Positions 33,884 through 55,859 of a stretch of DNA of 64,000 bases are shown one piece after another. The translations under genes were made by a program, and so were the position numbers. Position 1 is the stretch's first letter. Every line of letters starts with the position of its first letter. The DNA comes from Phoenix dactylifera (lineage: Eukaryota > Streptophyta > Magnoliopsida > Arecales > Arecaceae). The stretch lies in contig NC_052404.1 in the NCBI RefSeq assembly GCF_009389715.1, forward strand, positions 3,092,738 through 3,156,737, read 5' to 3'. The notes beneath the pieces were generated by a model, which was not told the DNA's origin, did no database searches, and worked only from the letters and a program-made list of their open reading frames with translations.

Positions 33884-36011
33884 ATTCTTACCATGTTTAG
33901 TGGGAAACAGTTATTCTGCTCAATCTTGCAGTAGTCCTTTCTTCCTTTTAGTTGGACGTTAAAGAATGTAGTTCTCTGGCTTTCAATACTTGATCATTGC
34001 GAAAAACATATTTTAATATGATTAGTATTGTTGCCTTAATGTGAACACTGTTTTTTCTAGTAGTCTTACTGTTTGAACTTTTTGTTACTTCTAACGCTTT
34101 TTGTTACAAACAACTCACTCGTGTGAACCTTACTTGATGCAACGCTGGTCAGTAGGATGAGGCCAGGCCGAGCGAAGCATGATATTTGGTCAGTGTTTTC
34201 CAAGTGGGAGCTTTTTCGCTACAGCAAGATCTGCAATAGATTTTGATGCTTTTTCTCCAATCAGTGTTCCTTAATTGGTTCTGCTCTCGGGTAAGAGCTC
34301 TGGGGAATGTTGCTAATGATCTAGAGATAAGGGAAGCTTTACATAATAAATAGTGGTGATGGTTGCATGGATTAATTAGTCTGAAGCAAGAATTCAAGAA
34401 ATCAACAGTTGCAATAGATGCGGGCATGTCTTCTATGACAGCAATTTCTTTCAAGTGAATATTTATTATAGAGATTTGTGACAGCTTTGAATGGCCATGT
34501 CATTGTTCTTAACATGTTTGCGGTTATTGCATCCGTTTGCGTCCTACCGCATTATGATCTTACTCTAGATGCTGCCAAAACCACTTTATTGATCTGAACG
34601 ATGCGATAACTAATGTGGCATTACCTTTGTCATCAAATTACATAGGCAGGAGTTAGAAGAAAATTTTACCATTAATTAATAGATACATGGTTATGTTATA
34701 CCAAATGGTTTCATAAACTGCAGTCCTTTATATGTGGCTCTTGAAAATTCAATGCCTTGGTTATAGCGGATTTAAAAATCGAAAACCAAATCTGGTGGTT
34801 TTGATAATTACTCATTTTGGTAACAATGGTTTGATCATCTTTTTTTTTTTTTTTGGTAATGATGGTTCTGATAATTATTAAATGATAGAAGGCTAATTTA
34901 TTTTTTCGGAGGGTTTGTTATCAAGAATATAGAACATGTTGTGAAGAAACTCTTGCCTAAGTTGACAGTCATTTCGATATTCGCATGACTATTCTTTGGA
35001 AAACATCCACACCATTATATACAAATTTCGTCGAACCCTGCATGATCTGAAGCAACATTCTATGCTTGATATGGAAAATTCAGCACCTTTACAGTTCATG
35101 CCTCTTTGTTCACTTTTCTACCATGGAATCTGTTTTCCCATAGTCAAATAACTTCTAGTATTCAATAGGCATGTAGTGTTAACCTTGCAGGAAGAGAACC
35201 CAAATAGAATGAAGTATAGTCTCATCATTTCTTAACAACAGACAAGAAAGAAAAAGTAATATCGCAGGCAGGAGATGAAAGAGTCAGGTCTCTTGTTGAC
35301 ATGCCATGTTTCAGAAGAGGAATCAGCCATAAAAAATGAGTCTACTTCTCAAGAAGCATTTTGTTACAAAGTTCGAGGCCAATGTCAAAATTGAAAGCAC
35401 AGATCAGTGGGCTCGACATATGAATGACCAAGTTCCCTTGATCATTCTCCCGGATCTAGCTTTTTTATTAACAAATATGTTCCTCTATGCTGATAGATTG
35501 GCAAGTTGTCCTTGTGACCTCAAGAATCATCTGCGCATTTTAATGAGTAAAGTCATCGACTTTACGGCAAGAAAACTGATGTTTGTATCTTTTCTTTTTT
35601 TCTTTTTTTTTTCTTTTAAATTTTAATAAGGTGATCGCCTGGATCAAAGTTCATCTGATCCACCAAGAATGGGAAAAATAACCCACTTTTGATGGATAAA
35701 ATTTGTATTTATTTCTGCATGATGGATAAAGTTGTAGTCAGGCTGGACTGGAGCCTAGGGCTGTTGCATCAATACTAAGAGACTTTACCAACTTGATCAG
35801 CTGACATCCTCATGTTCATGTTTTTGTTGATCAGCTCACCAAGGAAATATAATTAAAAACAGCTAATCGCAGCATGATAACTTTGCAATCCTGAAAACAT
35901 CAGATATCTTCACTGTTTGAAAAACAATATGATAACATCACCAAGCATTCAATACAATGTCTGAAGCTAATAGGCATCCATTAATGGTGTGATAATGAGT
36001 GATAATTTTGA
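33884..36011. other. Intergenic DNA between convergent DSS1 and MAPDA
   Basis: Both 3' untranslated regions lie here. The rest is AT-rich with T-runs near 34842-34854 and 35592-35612. No gene or complete repeat element was recognised. Confidence 0.5.
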
Positions 36012-39000
36012 TCAAGCAAATTCTATGGCATTACTCTCAGCAGCTTCAAATATACTTCTCAGAGCCTGCTTCACTCCATTATCAGCAAACACGAACTCAA
36101 TTGCACTTCGAGCCAGCTGGAACATTTGACCTTTGTCGAGTCCTTAATAGTTCAAAAAAAAAAGGAACCAGCAATAAATTACATAATTTCCATATTTAAT
36201 GACTTTTGTTACTGACAAAATGAGGAAGATGCCTACCAAATGTTGAGGCCACAAGGTAGTACTCATTGGAAAGAGTGGTAGAGAATAACCCGCAATCATC
36301 AGTGCAAAGGACCACTGGATGTTTTGAACTGTACAGATCAACTGCATAAACATCATATAGTCAATATGCTAAAATGAAATATATGGTGTTGACAATTAGG
36401 AAGTTTAATAAATATAAGGATGGAGCAGAACATACCAAAATGATGATCATTTATTGAATGGAAACGTTCAGTTCGGACATTGGAAGTCAAACATATCTCT
36501 ATCTGCATAAATGGAGGAATAACTTCAGCAGAACTGGTGGAAGTTAAAACTTACCAAGGATGAAGCATAATGAAAGATGCCAATAAATTAACCGGAATTT
36601 TTGCTGATTTTATCCTTCTCCATTCTTCCTCTTCAATAAAACAAGCATGACCTATCCTCTCGGGGTGGATGCCCAACATTGCTTGGACTTCCTTCCGGTT
36701 AGGTATCTAAAGTCACTAAGATACAACAACAAACTAGTTAGCTGATTTGAATGACAAACTAGACACTAAGAAAGAAAAATAAAATAATTTAAAATTAGCT
36801 TTGACTTCAAGTGAAACTGGACATTGGGGCTTAAAAAGCATATTCTCTTCCTTAAGTATGTGAAAATTTTCTCAAAACTGACGCACCTCCGCACAGTGGA
36901 GGGTAAGAGGGAGCCCCAGTTCTTTAGCATGCTTTAGTGCCGGAATGAAGGTTTGGCTGCAACACAAAACATTACAAGAAAAAGGACAAATTTAAGAATA
37001 GAGACATCACTGCATTTGTTCTCTTCATAACCATATACCCGTTCTAATTTACCATTCCCCAACAACAGGATTGCCAGAGAGGTCAATACCAACCACCCCA
37101 TAATCCTTCAGTTTCATTGCCAAATCAACCTATCAAATTGAGAAAGTTGAGGATGAAACCAGTTTCACAAGAGCATTTAAAAACATAACATACAGTCTAA
37201 CAGACAGAATTCTCAAACCGTTTCCATTGCTGATGCAGTTGTTTCACGACGGTCAATACTTAAAAGAAGGCGGACGTATATCTTTTTCCTCTTTATTCTA
37301 CCTTGTGTATCATTTATTGGTGAAGGTTCTAAACAATAATCAGTACTTGAGTCAGAATTTGCTAAAGCAACATCAACGGTATCAACAGCTCTTAAACCAT
37401 CAATAACTGCTTTCATATAAGATTGCTTAGTCATCCCTTTAGCTTCATTCTTCTGTAAGATTAGAAAACCAAAAAATAGTGGACTTGGTCATGTTCACTA
37501 TCAAAAGCTCCTGATATGAATGATCCACTTGATTTGGTCAGAAAAATGCACATATGGGATACCTTTGGAGTTGTTCTTAGTTCCAGGTAGACAACATTCT
37601 CAGCTGCAAAATCTTCAACGACCTGTTTCAAAGTACCAGTTAAGACCAAGTAGGACATACAACAGAGATCTTTCAACAAGGATGCATTGAACATACTTCC
37701 TTGGTGATTCTTGCTACTGTTTCATGGTCAGTTGTAAGAATGTGATACAAATCAAAAAGCTTGAAGCACTCAGGCAAGGATCTGCCATCTGCATAAAGTC
37801 ATAATAAGAAATAATGATAAGCAGATTCATCAGAAAGACAGTAATGGTAAACAAATAGCTTTTTATGCATTTCACAATTAACAGATTTTTTCTATGATTT
37901 ACACAAACCCAATGCTTATTCTCAATATTGCATTTCTTGTAATTCCTTTGTACACATTTTACTCCAAAAACTTTCAAGAGGGCCTTTAATATATACACAA
38001 TCCCTCTTTTCTGAATAAGAGGCCCTGCACTCAAACATGTTTAATACTTATGGATGATATAGTCCTGATTAATGAGATGTAATCAAGAGGGACAAAATTG
38101 AAAAGATAACGAAGTGCCATAAAGTTAAAAAATAAAAAAAAGAACTGTTAAAACCAAAACAGAATATGTTGAATGCAAAGTCTAGGAAATCTATACAAAT
38201 GAGACTGCTGCAACAGTCCAAATCGTTCCAAGAGCAAATTAAAGTGATTATATCAGTTAAGTTTCATTTATTATACATAAGTTTCGAGAAGTAGATGAAA
38301 ATGCTTGTTGTAAAATTCAAGTAATAGAAATGAAACGGAGATATGCTTTCAAAATGCTGCGTAATAGCATGAAATCATGGAAACTACAATAAGACAATAA
38401 GGCTGGCGCAAATGCAGAGCAAAAAAGACAATTTGAAGATTAGGATGGTAGCACAAGGCAGTGAAAGACTGATATTTTGCTGTAAGTTTAAAAAAAGCTG
38501 CATCATAGGGAAGAGGTATAGCGATACAAAGCTAACTGAGATGGTAAAGCCAAGAACAAATAAATATCATAGATAGAGTAAGTTGTGCTGAAAGATATGG
38601 GAAAACTTTGCTCATCTAAGGCTTTAGCCCTGGAAATAATCTATATCTGTTGAATGATTCATGAAGGAAGTCCTAGTAAGAATGTCATGATATACTTCTG
38701 AAAGCAAGTCAACAAGCCAGCACTGTTTGCTTCTCCAAACCAAACACAACATGTTACAAGATCTGTGAAGGGAAAAACTTCTCTATAATTTGAAGTCCTT
38801 TTTCAAAGTGGCTACATGCAGGACAAGAAATTTGCCTGATAACAGGATCTAAATCAGCAACTTATTGGGAAAAAAATGGCAAAATAATAGAGGTTGAGCA
38901 AAAACATGATTTTATACTTACTTTTCATAATCACATGCGCTACATCTTCAAAAACAATGACACCTTTTTCGCCCAGCACTTTTGCAAGTTCCCTGAGGAA

Positions 39001-39264
39001 GAAATTTCCAAGAGCAAAACAACAATTACAGAAAAAAAAATCCACTCAAACAAAAAAAGGAAACGAGACAATCATACTTGGAACAAACGGAAAAGGTCTA
39101 GAGAGAGAAAAATTTGTGATGAAAACAAAAGGAGAGGATGAGAGAGGAGGGGAGTAGAATCACAGAAGGGTGGAATCTCTGATGGAGCCGTTGAGGTGAG
39201 CATGGAGCTCTATCTTCGGAATCTCATGGCACCACTCCCACATCTCCATATCCCTGCCGTCCAT
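36012..39264 (-). CDS. MAPDA: N6-methyl-AMP deaminase (adenosine deaminase-like), 11 exons
   Basis: Minus-strand exons, in coding order: 39264-39164, 38992-38922, 37788-37697, 37622-37563, 37452-37219, 37129-37053, 36956-36887, 36706-36593, 36502-36436, 36341-36237 and 36142-36012. They join in frame with GT-AG introns to 373 residues; the Arabidopsis enzyme has about 355. Family knowledge: it converts N6-methyl-AMP from breakdown of m6A-containing RNA into IMP plus methylamine in the cytosol, preventing misincorporation of the modified base. Zinc and catalytic motifs are intact: HAHLNGS (His21, His23), TLHCAE (His232, Glu235), RIGHACF (His255) and CTDD (Asp310, Asp311). The start MDGRDMEMWEW was chosen because it sits just before the conserved PKIELHAHLNGS; an upstream non-ATG extension is GA-repeat translation. 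The leader is a CT repeat. The gene is convergent with DSS1. Confidence 0.95.
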
Positions 39265-39284
39265 CTCTCTCTCTCTCTCTCTCT
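39265..39284 (-). repeat. CT microsatellite (plus strand) in the MAPDA leader
   Basis: Ten CT units on the plus strand (GA in the transcript) directly abut the MAPDA start codon. The run is a length-variable part of the leader. Confidence 0.85.
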
Positions 39285-39544
39285 GTGATCGCTCTTTCTT
39301 TGTAAAACTCTCGGGGGTAAAAGATTGAGGGGATCTATAAACGCTAGTCCAGCCTACGAGCAAGAGGTCGAGGGCTGTTTTTTAGGTTTGAAATTCCCAA
39401 AATACGCTTGCTTTTTTATTTCCATTCTGTGTTGGTCAAACATAACGGCAGCGGGAATTTTTTATAACGGCAACCATCTTTTACGTGATGTCCAGTTATA
39501 ACGGCGCTTCTGCAGAAGGAGCAATGGGTAATGAGATAACAGGA

Positions 39545-39838
39545 ATACGGAAGCTTCAGTTTTTCATGCTCCAAAATTTGTTATCCAATCGGTGGCATTG
39601 GTGGCTCCCATCTACCACTTGATGGCATCGTGTTCCAAGCTAAATATATATGCTGATAAAGCCAACAGAGCTGAGGATTAGATGGCCTCATTTGTGACTA
39701 ATCATTTTGAGAGAGGTCTCTGAACTAGTAAGAGAAAGCTCTCTAGAGCGCTTCAAAATTTGTTGCTTTTTAAATTCTTTAAATGTATTTATATTAAACT
39801 AGTATGAGTCTCTGTTGTAGCCAAAAAAAAAAAAAATA
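39545..39838 (+). mobile_element. LINE 3' end fragment with poly-A tail
   Basis: The frame near 39640-39800 matches the RNase H C-terminus of the LINE at 2.8-4.7 kb: ADKANRAED, then LSRALQNLL, followed by a KFFKCIYIK-like stretch, and ends in a run of A at about 39822-39835. Only about 300 bases remain, so this is a severely 5'-truncated copy of the same LINE family, inserted upstream of MAPDA. Confidence 0.78.
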
Positions 39839-40350
39839 TTGTGGTCCGATCCACCGGCTTATGTGCTTCATGGAAGGCATATCTCGTTGTAAATGTATTC
39901 AAAAATTGAAGAAGATATTCCGAGCAATTAACGGAAGGTGATGATAGTCATCCGCAACATTGTGAAAGAAATTGACCTAATTTATAGTAGTTGAGCAATA
40001 TGACTCCTACCACAAATTGCTTCTTCTGATATTGTAATATATTTTGGAGCAAAAGACTTAGATCTCTTTATAAGTATATTCTTAAAGGAGATAAAAGTAT
40101 CATTTTGCTATTTTATCACTTTTTCTTATTTTTTTTTTTTAGGTACAACGGCAGCTCACACCCCACCCTAGGGTTGTGGACGTGGAAACTGCTAGCACTG
40201 GTTATGTAAAAGCTATTGTTTTATTCCACAAAAATTTAGTGCAGGGCTGATTGGATAAATAATGGTTGTATTTTCCATTACTTTGACAAATGAAGGCAGT
40301 CATATTTCATAGTGATCGTTCACATTATTTTTCATTGTAATGGCTGGTAA

Positions 40351-40387
<37 letters not shown>

Positions 40388-41021
40388 AGGAGAAGTTACT
40401 TAGTTTTTGTTGAAAGGTTAATAGCATCCAACCAAAAGCTTTCTGAGCAAATAAAAGATGTTATTTCGCACAAACAGGAAATGATGGTTTTAGTAATTGT
40501 GATGGGAGAATAGAGTTTTCTTAGTGGAAACAGGAAGGAAGTGCAAAATATCGGCTAGACAAGCTTTGATTCGGCAAGCTCATCAATGAAGAATTCTTGG
40601 GTCAGAACAGATTCACACCAGATTTTGTTCTTCATTTGTGGTCGATAAAGGAGTTCCCCTGAGAGAATTTCTTGACCTACTCTTTGACAAGGAAAGGGGT
40701 TTTATAGTGACAACCAATGGTGTTCGCATGCCTCTTGAGCATGCTTTGGCTGTGGCATAAGGTGTGATGTTGTGGGAATCAATCCCATACCCATGGAAAG
40801 TACTCTTGCCATGTAGCACAAGGGGATTGGTGATTTGCATTAATTGGTGTGATGCATGGAAGGTTGTTGAACATTCAGTTGCCAAATTAGTGTCTTTAGA
40901 CTTTATGAAATTGTGAGGTGCACTTAATGAATGCCCCAAAGACTTTTCAATCTAGAAGATGATGACATATAGGTGATTGTAATGAAAATATTATGGGAAA
41001 CTTTTTTCCTACCTATCCTCA
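39839..41021. other. Intergenic DNA with a 34-base T-run
   Basis: No gene is supported. A pure T-run lies at 40353-40386. The segment at 40600-41020 may belong to the Copia remnant to its right, but I could not place a boundary. Confidence 0.4.
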
Positions 41022-44000
41022 TGTTGTGGGAAACTTTTCCTATCTACCTTCGTGGGAAGGAGAATATGTGGGAAATAAAATATTGTGGGAAACTTTTTCT
41101 ACCTACTCTCATGAGGTAGTCATCATGTATATTTATAGTTGAGAAAGTACAAGAGATTACAACTAGGATGGTACAAAGATAGAAAAAATAACAAATGGAT
41201 CTCTAGGATCAACCTTAAGTTTATGATATTCGAAATTCAAAATTCTTAGAATCATGGATCCTTGATATGTGGCTTGATATAGAGCTGAGATGAAAATACT
41301 ACCAACACCCCCTACAAGCTAAGATGGATACCACTGAGAGCTTGAAATGCAACTATTGAAAGCTTTAGGAGGTAAGTCTTTTGGTGAATATATCAGCAAG
41401 TTGGTCATTGGAATAGATGACTCGGACATAAAGTTGATGACGAGCCTGTCACGACCCCCGCCCCGATCCGGCGGGCCGCCGTGACGGTTCTAGGGTGCAG
41501 GTAGGCATAAGGCCACCAGCCACCGCGTAGAATCCTACTAACCTATCACAAACATCAACAAATCCCTGAAATATTTTGGCATAAGGCATGCACAAAATGA
41601 TCACTCTTCCTATAATAACCTGTCAGGATATAACAATACATACACAACCCCACTTGTCAGAGCAGCACATATAACCTGCTACAATATAAACCTGAACAAG
41701 ATATCACAATACATCATCACAGGCACACAACTGATCTGCACATATATATATACCTGCTTCCCAATTCATCCATGGTCAACCCATATTCACAACAGGATCT
41801 ATGACTGTAACTATACACTATGTACAACAGAAGGTTTATATTACACCAAAATGTATAAACCTCTATCTACATTATACTATGAAGCGGTACAACCAGCAGG
41901 CAATCTCTAACCCTGCTCCTCTCTAAACGACATCTGCCCTGCAACAAAAATATCAAACTGGGAAATGAGTATATGAATACTCAGTGAGTGGAGTAGAGAG
42001 TACTATGCACATGAGACAAGATATAATCATGGCTCGAGGTGAAATCTCAAGAACATATGAGCAGTCATCAATGACAGGATACACATAATTCAACATAAGA
42101 AATATGGTGTAAATCATCACAATATCACTATAGTCATAGTCAACTCATCTGAAGCATATATAGAAAACCAAATAAGCATGTATGATAACATGAATATGCT
42201 CAACAGGTTATAATACTGAAACATATAAATCAGGTGTCAATAGGCTGAATCATCAACAAGACAGTTATCGGAAGGTGGGTCTTATACCCCAGGCGAACCA
42301 TAACAACTTCCTACTGTCACATGCATATGCAGAAATATGACACCACACAATAATACAAATGCTGGCCAGTATCCAGAACAGAAATCCAAAGAAAATCGTG
42401 AGACTCATCTCACATCTGAATATTAAATGGCACCTCGTGAGAATTCTACATCCGCGGAAAGCCTACTGCACCTCGCGGGGACTTACTATGCCCGACGAAA
42501 AGCAAATATATGTCATAGGACTGGCCGATCCTATGCCTAGAGCATATCCCCCTAGAAAAGGACTGGGCTGCATCCACCCAGGAGACAACTATGTGCACAT
42601 AGGCCGATGTCTAACCCCATCGACTATAGGTGTCCTGTAGATACTGCCAAGCCATGCATAAATGACATAATGCACACTCCCAATACTCAACTATAAAGGA
42701 GTATAATCAAGACTACCACTCACTCGACCACGACCCAATCATAAACTAACATCAGGGTTGAGAGTGAGGAGTCAAAGGAGTGTAATGCAACTCAATATAC
42801 CACTGAAAAAGCTCTACAAGTCTTTGAAATAGAGAAAATGAAATCAATTTACAAAAGAAGTCATTTCACAACTCAGAACCAATTTAACTACTCTTTTACC
42901 CCTTGTAATTCCTCTCAATATTCCCTCCAATGCATGTACAAAATAATCAAGCATGGAGAAATAAGATTATAGAGGAATCTACTACAATATCAATCAATAT
43001 GCTTAAGTGGAATCAATTCACACTTGGCGACATTCATGAAAATGAATTAAGAATGCTCATGGTGCAAAGTACATAACTCCCACCCACCTGCCAATTCGGC
43101 ACGGTCCTGATACACCTTCAAAATCTACAGTAGGCAGTGAGGGACTTCTTTCCCCTGTTTCCTAGCTTCTTGCCCAACTATGACATGCATTAATTATACA
43201 TTAGTCTTGTATCAAGGATTCATAATCTATGTATCAATCATAAGCTTAGAAACTTTAATTGACTCAACTCTCCCTTCTTAATTAACATATTTTCTTTTCT
43301 TTTTCTTTTTTTCTTCTATTAATTAACTCACCATTTATATGTATTAGGGACTCCCTAGCATGAGTACAAGGTCCCCCTTAGCCTAATCTAGGCTTAATAC
43401 CCTATTATGACATGAAATTTCTTATTTTCCCACCCGGATGAACAGTAACTCGGACCGACAGCCGGTTACTTCATCCCATGTTTGATATACTTTCCAAACT
43501 CCAAACTCTATAAAATTTATAACTAATATTCTACACTTATAGAGGTTTCCAGAGAGGTAAACATGCATCACCATCGGAGGCCGATTGACCCCCGAAACAT
43601 GTCACTGACGTCAGCACATCGACACAGGTTTTCCACAGTCCCAAAAAAACCTTGTCGAAATCCGACTCCTCCTCTTTCAACCTCCTCTAAAACTGTCATC
43701 TACCCTTTCTATAACCTAAATTCTCTAGAATACTAGGTAGGGATCGGGTATTTACCTTTTTTCTTCTGAAAACTGGGGTCTTTGCATAGAGGAGAAGGAA
43801 ACCTACGCTTTTTCCTTCAGCTGGCAGCGCAACCGGGGCTCTCTTCCACCTCAAATTCCCTTCATCTTTCTTCTTTTTCTTTTTCTTTTTTCTTTCTTCA
43901 CCGCCTGAGACCACTCCCTTTCCTTCTCTCTGTCTCTCTCTCTGTGTTTAAATCCCACCGCCACAGCACAAACCCCCATTTAAATCACATCAAACACTGT

Positions 44001-45355
44001 TCACCCTTTGTTTAAAATTATTAAATTCTCATTTTGCCCCTAACACATCAACGCATCTACTGTTATGCCATTAACTTTTGCTTCCTTCCAATTTTACCCC
44101 TTATATCAATTTTAAGAACTATTCTATCCTTCTTTATATAGAAAAAAAAATTTGGGGTTATTACAGAGTCACTCGCTCTCGAACAAAATGAAAATTAATT
44201 TCAATATGCTTGGCCCGAGCATGAAACGGGATTGGCAGTGAGAAATATGGCAGATAAATTATCACACCAAAGTATAGGAGCTTAAAAAAGTGAGATATCC
44301 AATTTATATAGTAAAGCTTGAATTCAAATTAATTCAGCAATAGCATTGGCAAGTACTTTGTATTTAGATTAATTCGGTACTTGAACATGCCATTGTGTGT
44401 TGTTTTTTAGCACTCCAAGATATGAGATTAGGGCCAAAAAAAATATTTAAGTCATTTGCAAAACATCAGTCATCGGGATCACCGACCCAATTGGTGTCGA
44501 AATAGGCATGAAGAAAAAAGAATGGGCTTTTGGTTAAATAAATACCATAGTCGATAATATGCTTTAAATAGCGAAGAATATGCTTGACTACATGCGAGTG
44601 CATAGAAGTGGGCCTATTCATGAATTGGCATACTTGGTTGACTGCAAAGGCAATGTTAGGATGTATAAAAGTAAGGTACTGAAGCGCACCTACAACACTC
44701 TGATATTGAGTTGGATCAAAAAGTGGCAAATTATCAGAATGAGAAAGTTGGAACTCGGTAAATATAGATATTGAGGCAAGCTTAGAACCATCCATGTTAG
44801 TTTTAAGAAGAAGATTAGAAATATATTTTGATTGGGTCACATGAAATCCAATATTAGTAGTTCAGCCTCAATGCCCAAAAAGTAGTGAAGAAGGCCTAGA
44901 TCTTCATGGCAAATTCAGTTTGTAAAAGAGTAATAGTGTCATCTAATGGAGAAATAAGAGTGCTAGTAAGAATAATATCATCAAAATAAACTAGAATAAG
45001 TGCCACATATTCTTTGGTATACTTGATAAAAGTTGAGACATCAGCCTTAACCTAGAAAAGCCAAGAGTATATAAATGAGAGCTCAACCGCTAAAATCAAG
45101 AATGTAGCATCTGTTTAAGACCATAAAGAGAATGTTGTAGCTTACAAATATATAAGTGGGATGATCTGGGTCAGTGAAACTAGGAGGTTGTTTTATATAA
45201 ACATTCTTAGTGAGAAATCCATGGAGAAACGTATTTTTGACATCCAATTGCCGAATGAACCCACCTTCGAAAATTGCGAGAAAAAGAATAGTGTGAAGTG
45301 TGATAGGCTTGATAACTGGGTTGAACGTCTCATCATAATCAACATCTTTTTTAAT
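41022..45355 (-). mobile_element. Ty1/Copia retrotransposon fossil, 5'-truncated, interrupted by a later solo LTR
   Basis: On the minus strand, 45355-44467 shows Copia reverse transcriptase and RNase H features (VDYDETFNPVIKP, LYGLKQ, then SVVGALQYLT, and CQFMNRPTS). The region 44460-44167 with 41448-41308 gives the end of RNase H (the DQLADIFTK region). A short purine tract (41308-41313) then leads into an LTR whose TGTTGG end is at 41307 and which holds a CTATAAATA box near 41130; its far boundary, about 41022, is uncertain. Gag, protease and integrase are absent. The element is broken in several places and old. A second LTR-type insertion occupies 41449-44166. Confidence 0.8.
41449..44166. 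mobile_element. Solo LTR-like insertion (probably Ty3/gypsy) inside the Copia fossil
   Basis: It starts TGTCACGACCCCCGCCCCG and ends GGGGTTATTACA. Five-base flanks GAGCC (41444-41448) and GAGTC (44167-44171) agree at four of five positions, as expected for an aged LTR-element target duplication. The 2.7 kb interior has no gag-pol similarity that I can see, so it is most likely a long solo LTR. It is younger than the Copia element it interrupts. Orientation is uncertain. Confidence 0.72.
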
Positions 45356-47050
45356 ATTTGTGTAGGTGGATGAATCATAAAGGATGGTGCGCTTTGAGAT
45401 CTGTGTAAGTAGATGAATGATAAAAGATGAAGCACTTTAAGATTTGTGCAGCTGGATGAATATAAAAGATGGAGCATTTTGAGATGGCACAAACACCACA
45501 TTCTAACCTTTTTGAATCAAGAATATTTTGGCGTTTTTACACACTACATTAATGATGCAACAAAAATAAAATTTTGATGGCTAATTAATTTTTTTAAATT
45601 TTTGAAGCCTAAGTCTAACTGACCCAAATTTAAAAAGATGTCTAATTTTGCTTTTTGGTTAAACATCAAGAAGGTGGATTCGAATCCCTAGCCAAACTCC
45701 AGGCTCCATGGTTGTCCAATTCTGAATCTTGATTTTGTTGACGTGGTCAACCAGATTTACACTTCAATAAATTATATAAAACACATATATATATATATAT
45801 AATTTTATTTTCACTTGCCTTCATGCAGGACTTATAAATTTCTACCTCTCTTGCAATCCATCACCTTATTACACCCATATAATTTATTCAGAATTTTCAA
45901 AAGATATTATTCATATTTGATTCACCTTTCATGATTACAACTATTATAATTTTATGCATTTCAACTCATGACGGCTCACAAAAGTTGACCATCAGTGCGA
46001 CAATGGAGGACATGGTGCTTTGAGATCTATGCACATGAATGGATAATAAAAGATAGGATGCTTTGAGATCTATGCAGGTGGATGAATGATAGAAGATGGA
46101 GTGCTTTGTGATCTATGTAGGCACGTAGATGATGGAGGTTGGAGAGCTTTGAAATCTGCATAAGTGGACATGTGATAAAAGACGGGGTGCAGGCAGATGA
46201 ATAACATAGGATGTAGCACTTTGAGATCTATGCAAAGTAAATGGATGATAGATGACATGGTGCTTTTGAAATCTGTGAAGGTGAATGAATGATTGAGGAT
46301 GACATGCTTGGAGATCTGTGCATGTGGATGGATTACTGAGGATGGAGCACTTAGAAATATGTGTAGTGCTTTGAGATCTATATGAGTAAATGAATGACAA
46401 AGGATGAAGTACTTTAAGATCTGTATGAGTAAATGAATGACAAAGGATGAAGTACTTTAAGATCTGTATAAGTAGATGAATATAAAAGATGGAACATTTT
46501 CAGATTGCACAAACACCAAATTCTAACATCTTCCAATCAAGAATATTTTGATATTTTTACACACTCCATTAACTATGCAACAAAAATAAAATTTTGATGG
46601 CTAATTAAAACTTTTAAACTTTTGATGCCTAAGGCTAACTGACCCAAATTTAAAAAGGTATCTAATTTTGCTTTTTGGTTGAACATCTAGAAGGTAGATT
46701 TCAAATCTCCAGCCGATCTCCACACTCTTCGGTTGTCCAACTCTGAATCTTGATTTTGTTGACCTGGTCAACCATATACTAGATTTGCACTTCAATAAAT
46801 ATTATAAAACACGCACACACATGCGTATATATATAAAAAATATATACTTTATTTTTATTTGCCTTCATGCTGAACTTATAAATTTCTACCTCTCTAGCAA
46901 TCCATCACCTCATTACACCCATATAATTTATTCAGAATTTTCAAAAGATATTATTCATATTTGATTCACCTTTCATGATTACAACTATTATAATTTTATG
47001 CTTTCCAACTCATGACGGCTCACAAAAGCTGACCATCACTGTGGCAATGG
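45356..47050. repeat. Tandem duplication of a minisatellite-plus-unique block
   Basis: Each unit has copies of a roughly 45-base motif (GATGAATGA, then AAAGATGGAG, then CTTTGAGATCT) followed by about 520 bases. Unit 1 is about 45356-46010 and unit 2 about 46011-47050. The unique parts align closely: GCAACAAAAATAAAATTTTG occurs at both 45558 and 46577, and CAGAATTTTCAAAAGATATT at both 45890 and 46932. Each ends at CAATGGAG. The minisatellite array is longer in the second unit (about 46011-46500). Confidence 0.82.
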
Positions 47051-47226
47051 AGAATATACATACATATATGATTCTTCGTGAATTATCAAGTAGTCACTCA
47101 GTTTTCAGCAAGAACAAGGCCCGTTGCATGTAAATTGTCCCTTGCAGCACAAACTTATACATTTACCTCCTCTTTGAATATACTCTTTTCATAATTGCAA
47201 CGACACACATGCGCAAAAGAAATGTG

Positions 47227-55786
<8,560 letters not shown>

Positions 55787-55859
55787 GGCACGCGGGGGAG
55801 GGGAGAGGCCGGGAGGCTTACCAAGAGAAAGTGGACTGAAGAGGAGAGTGACCCCATGG

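Noticed and set aside
35336-35626. 96-codon plus-strand frame between DSS1 and MAPDA
   Set aside because: No known motif, ends in a T-run, and no splice or promoter context supports a gene.
37543-37563. MAPDA intron 4 as a second U12-type intron
   Set aside because: The donor GTATCCCAT only partly matches the U12 signal and the 3' end is an ordinary AG with a pyrimidine tract.
39265-39363. N-terminal extension of MAPDA
   Set aside because: The extension has no ATG in a plausible context and translates the GA repeat; the conserved protein starts at 39264.
40613-40939. 108-codon minus-strand frame
   Set aside because: No recognisable domain; it lies in repeat-rich DNA next to the Copia fossil.
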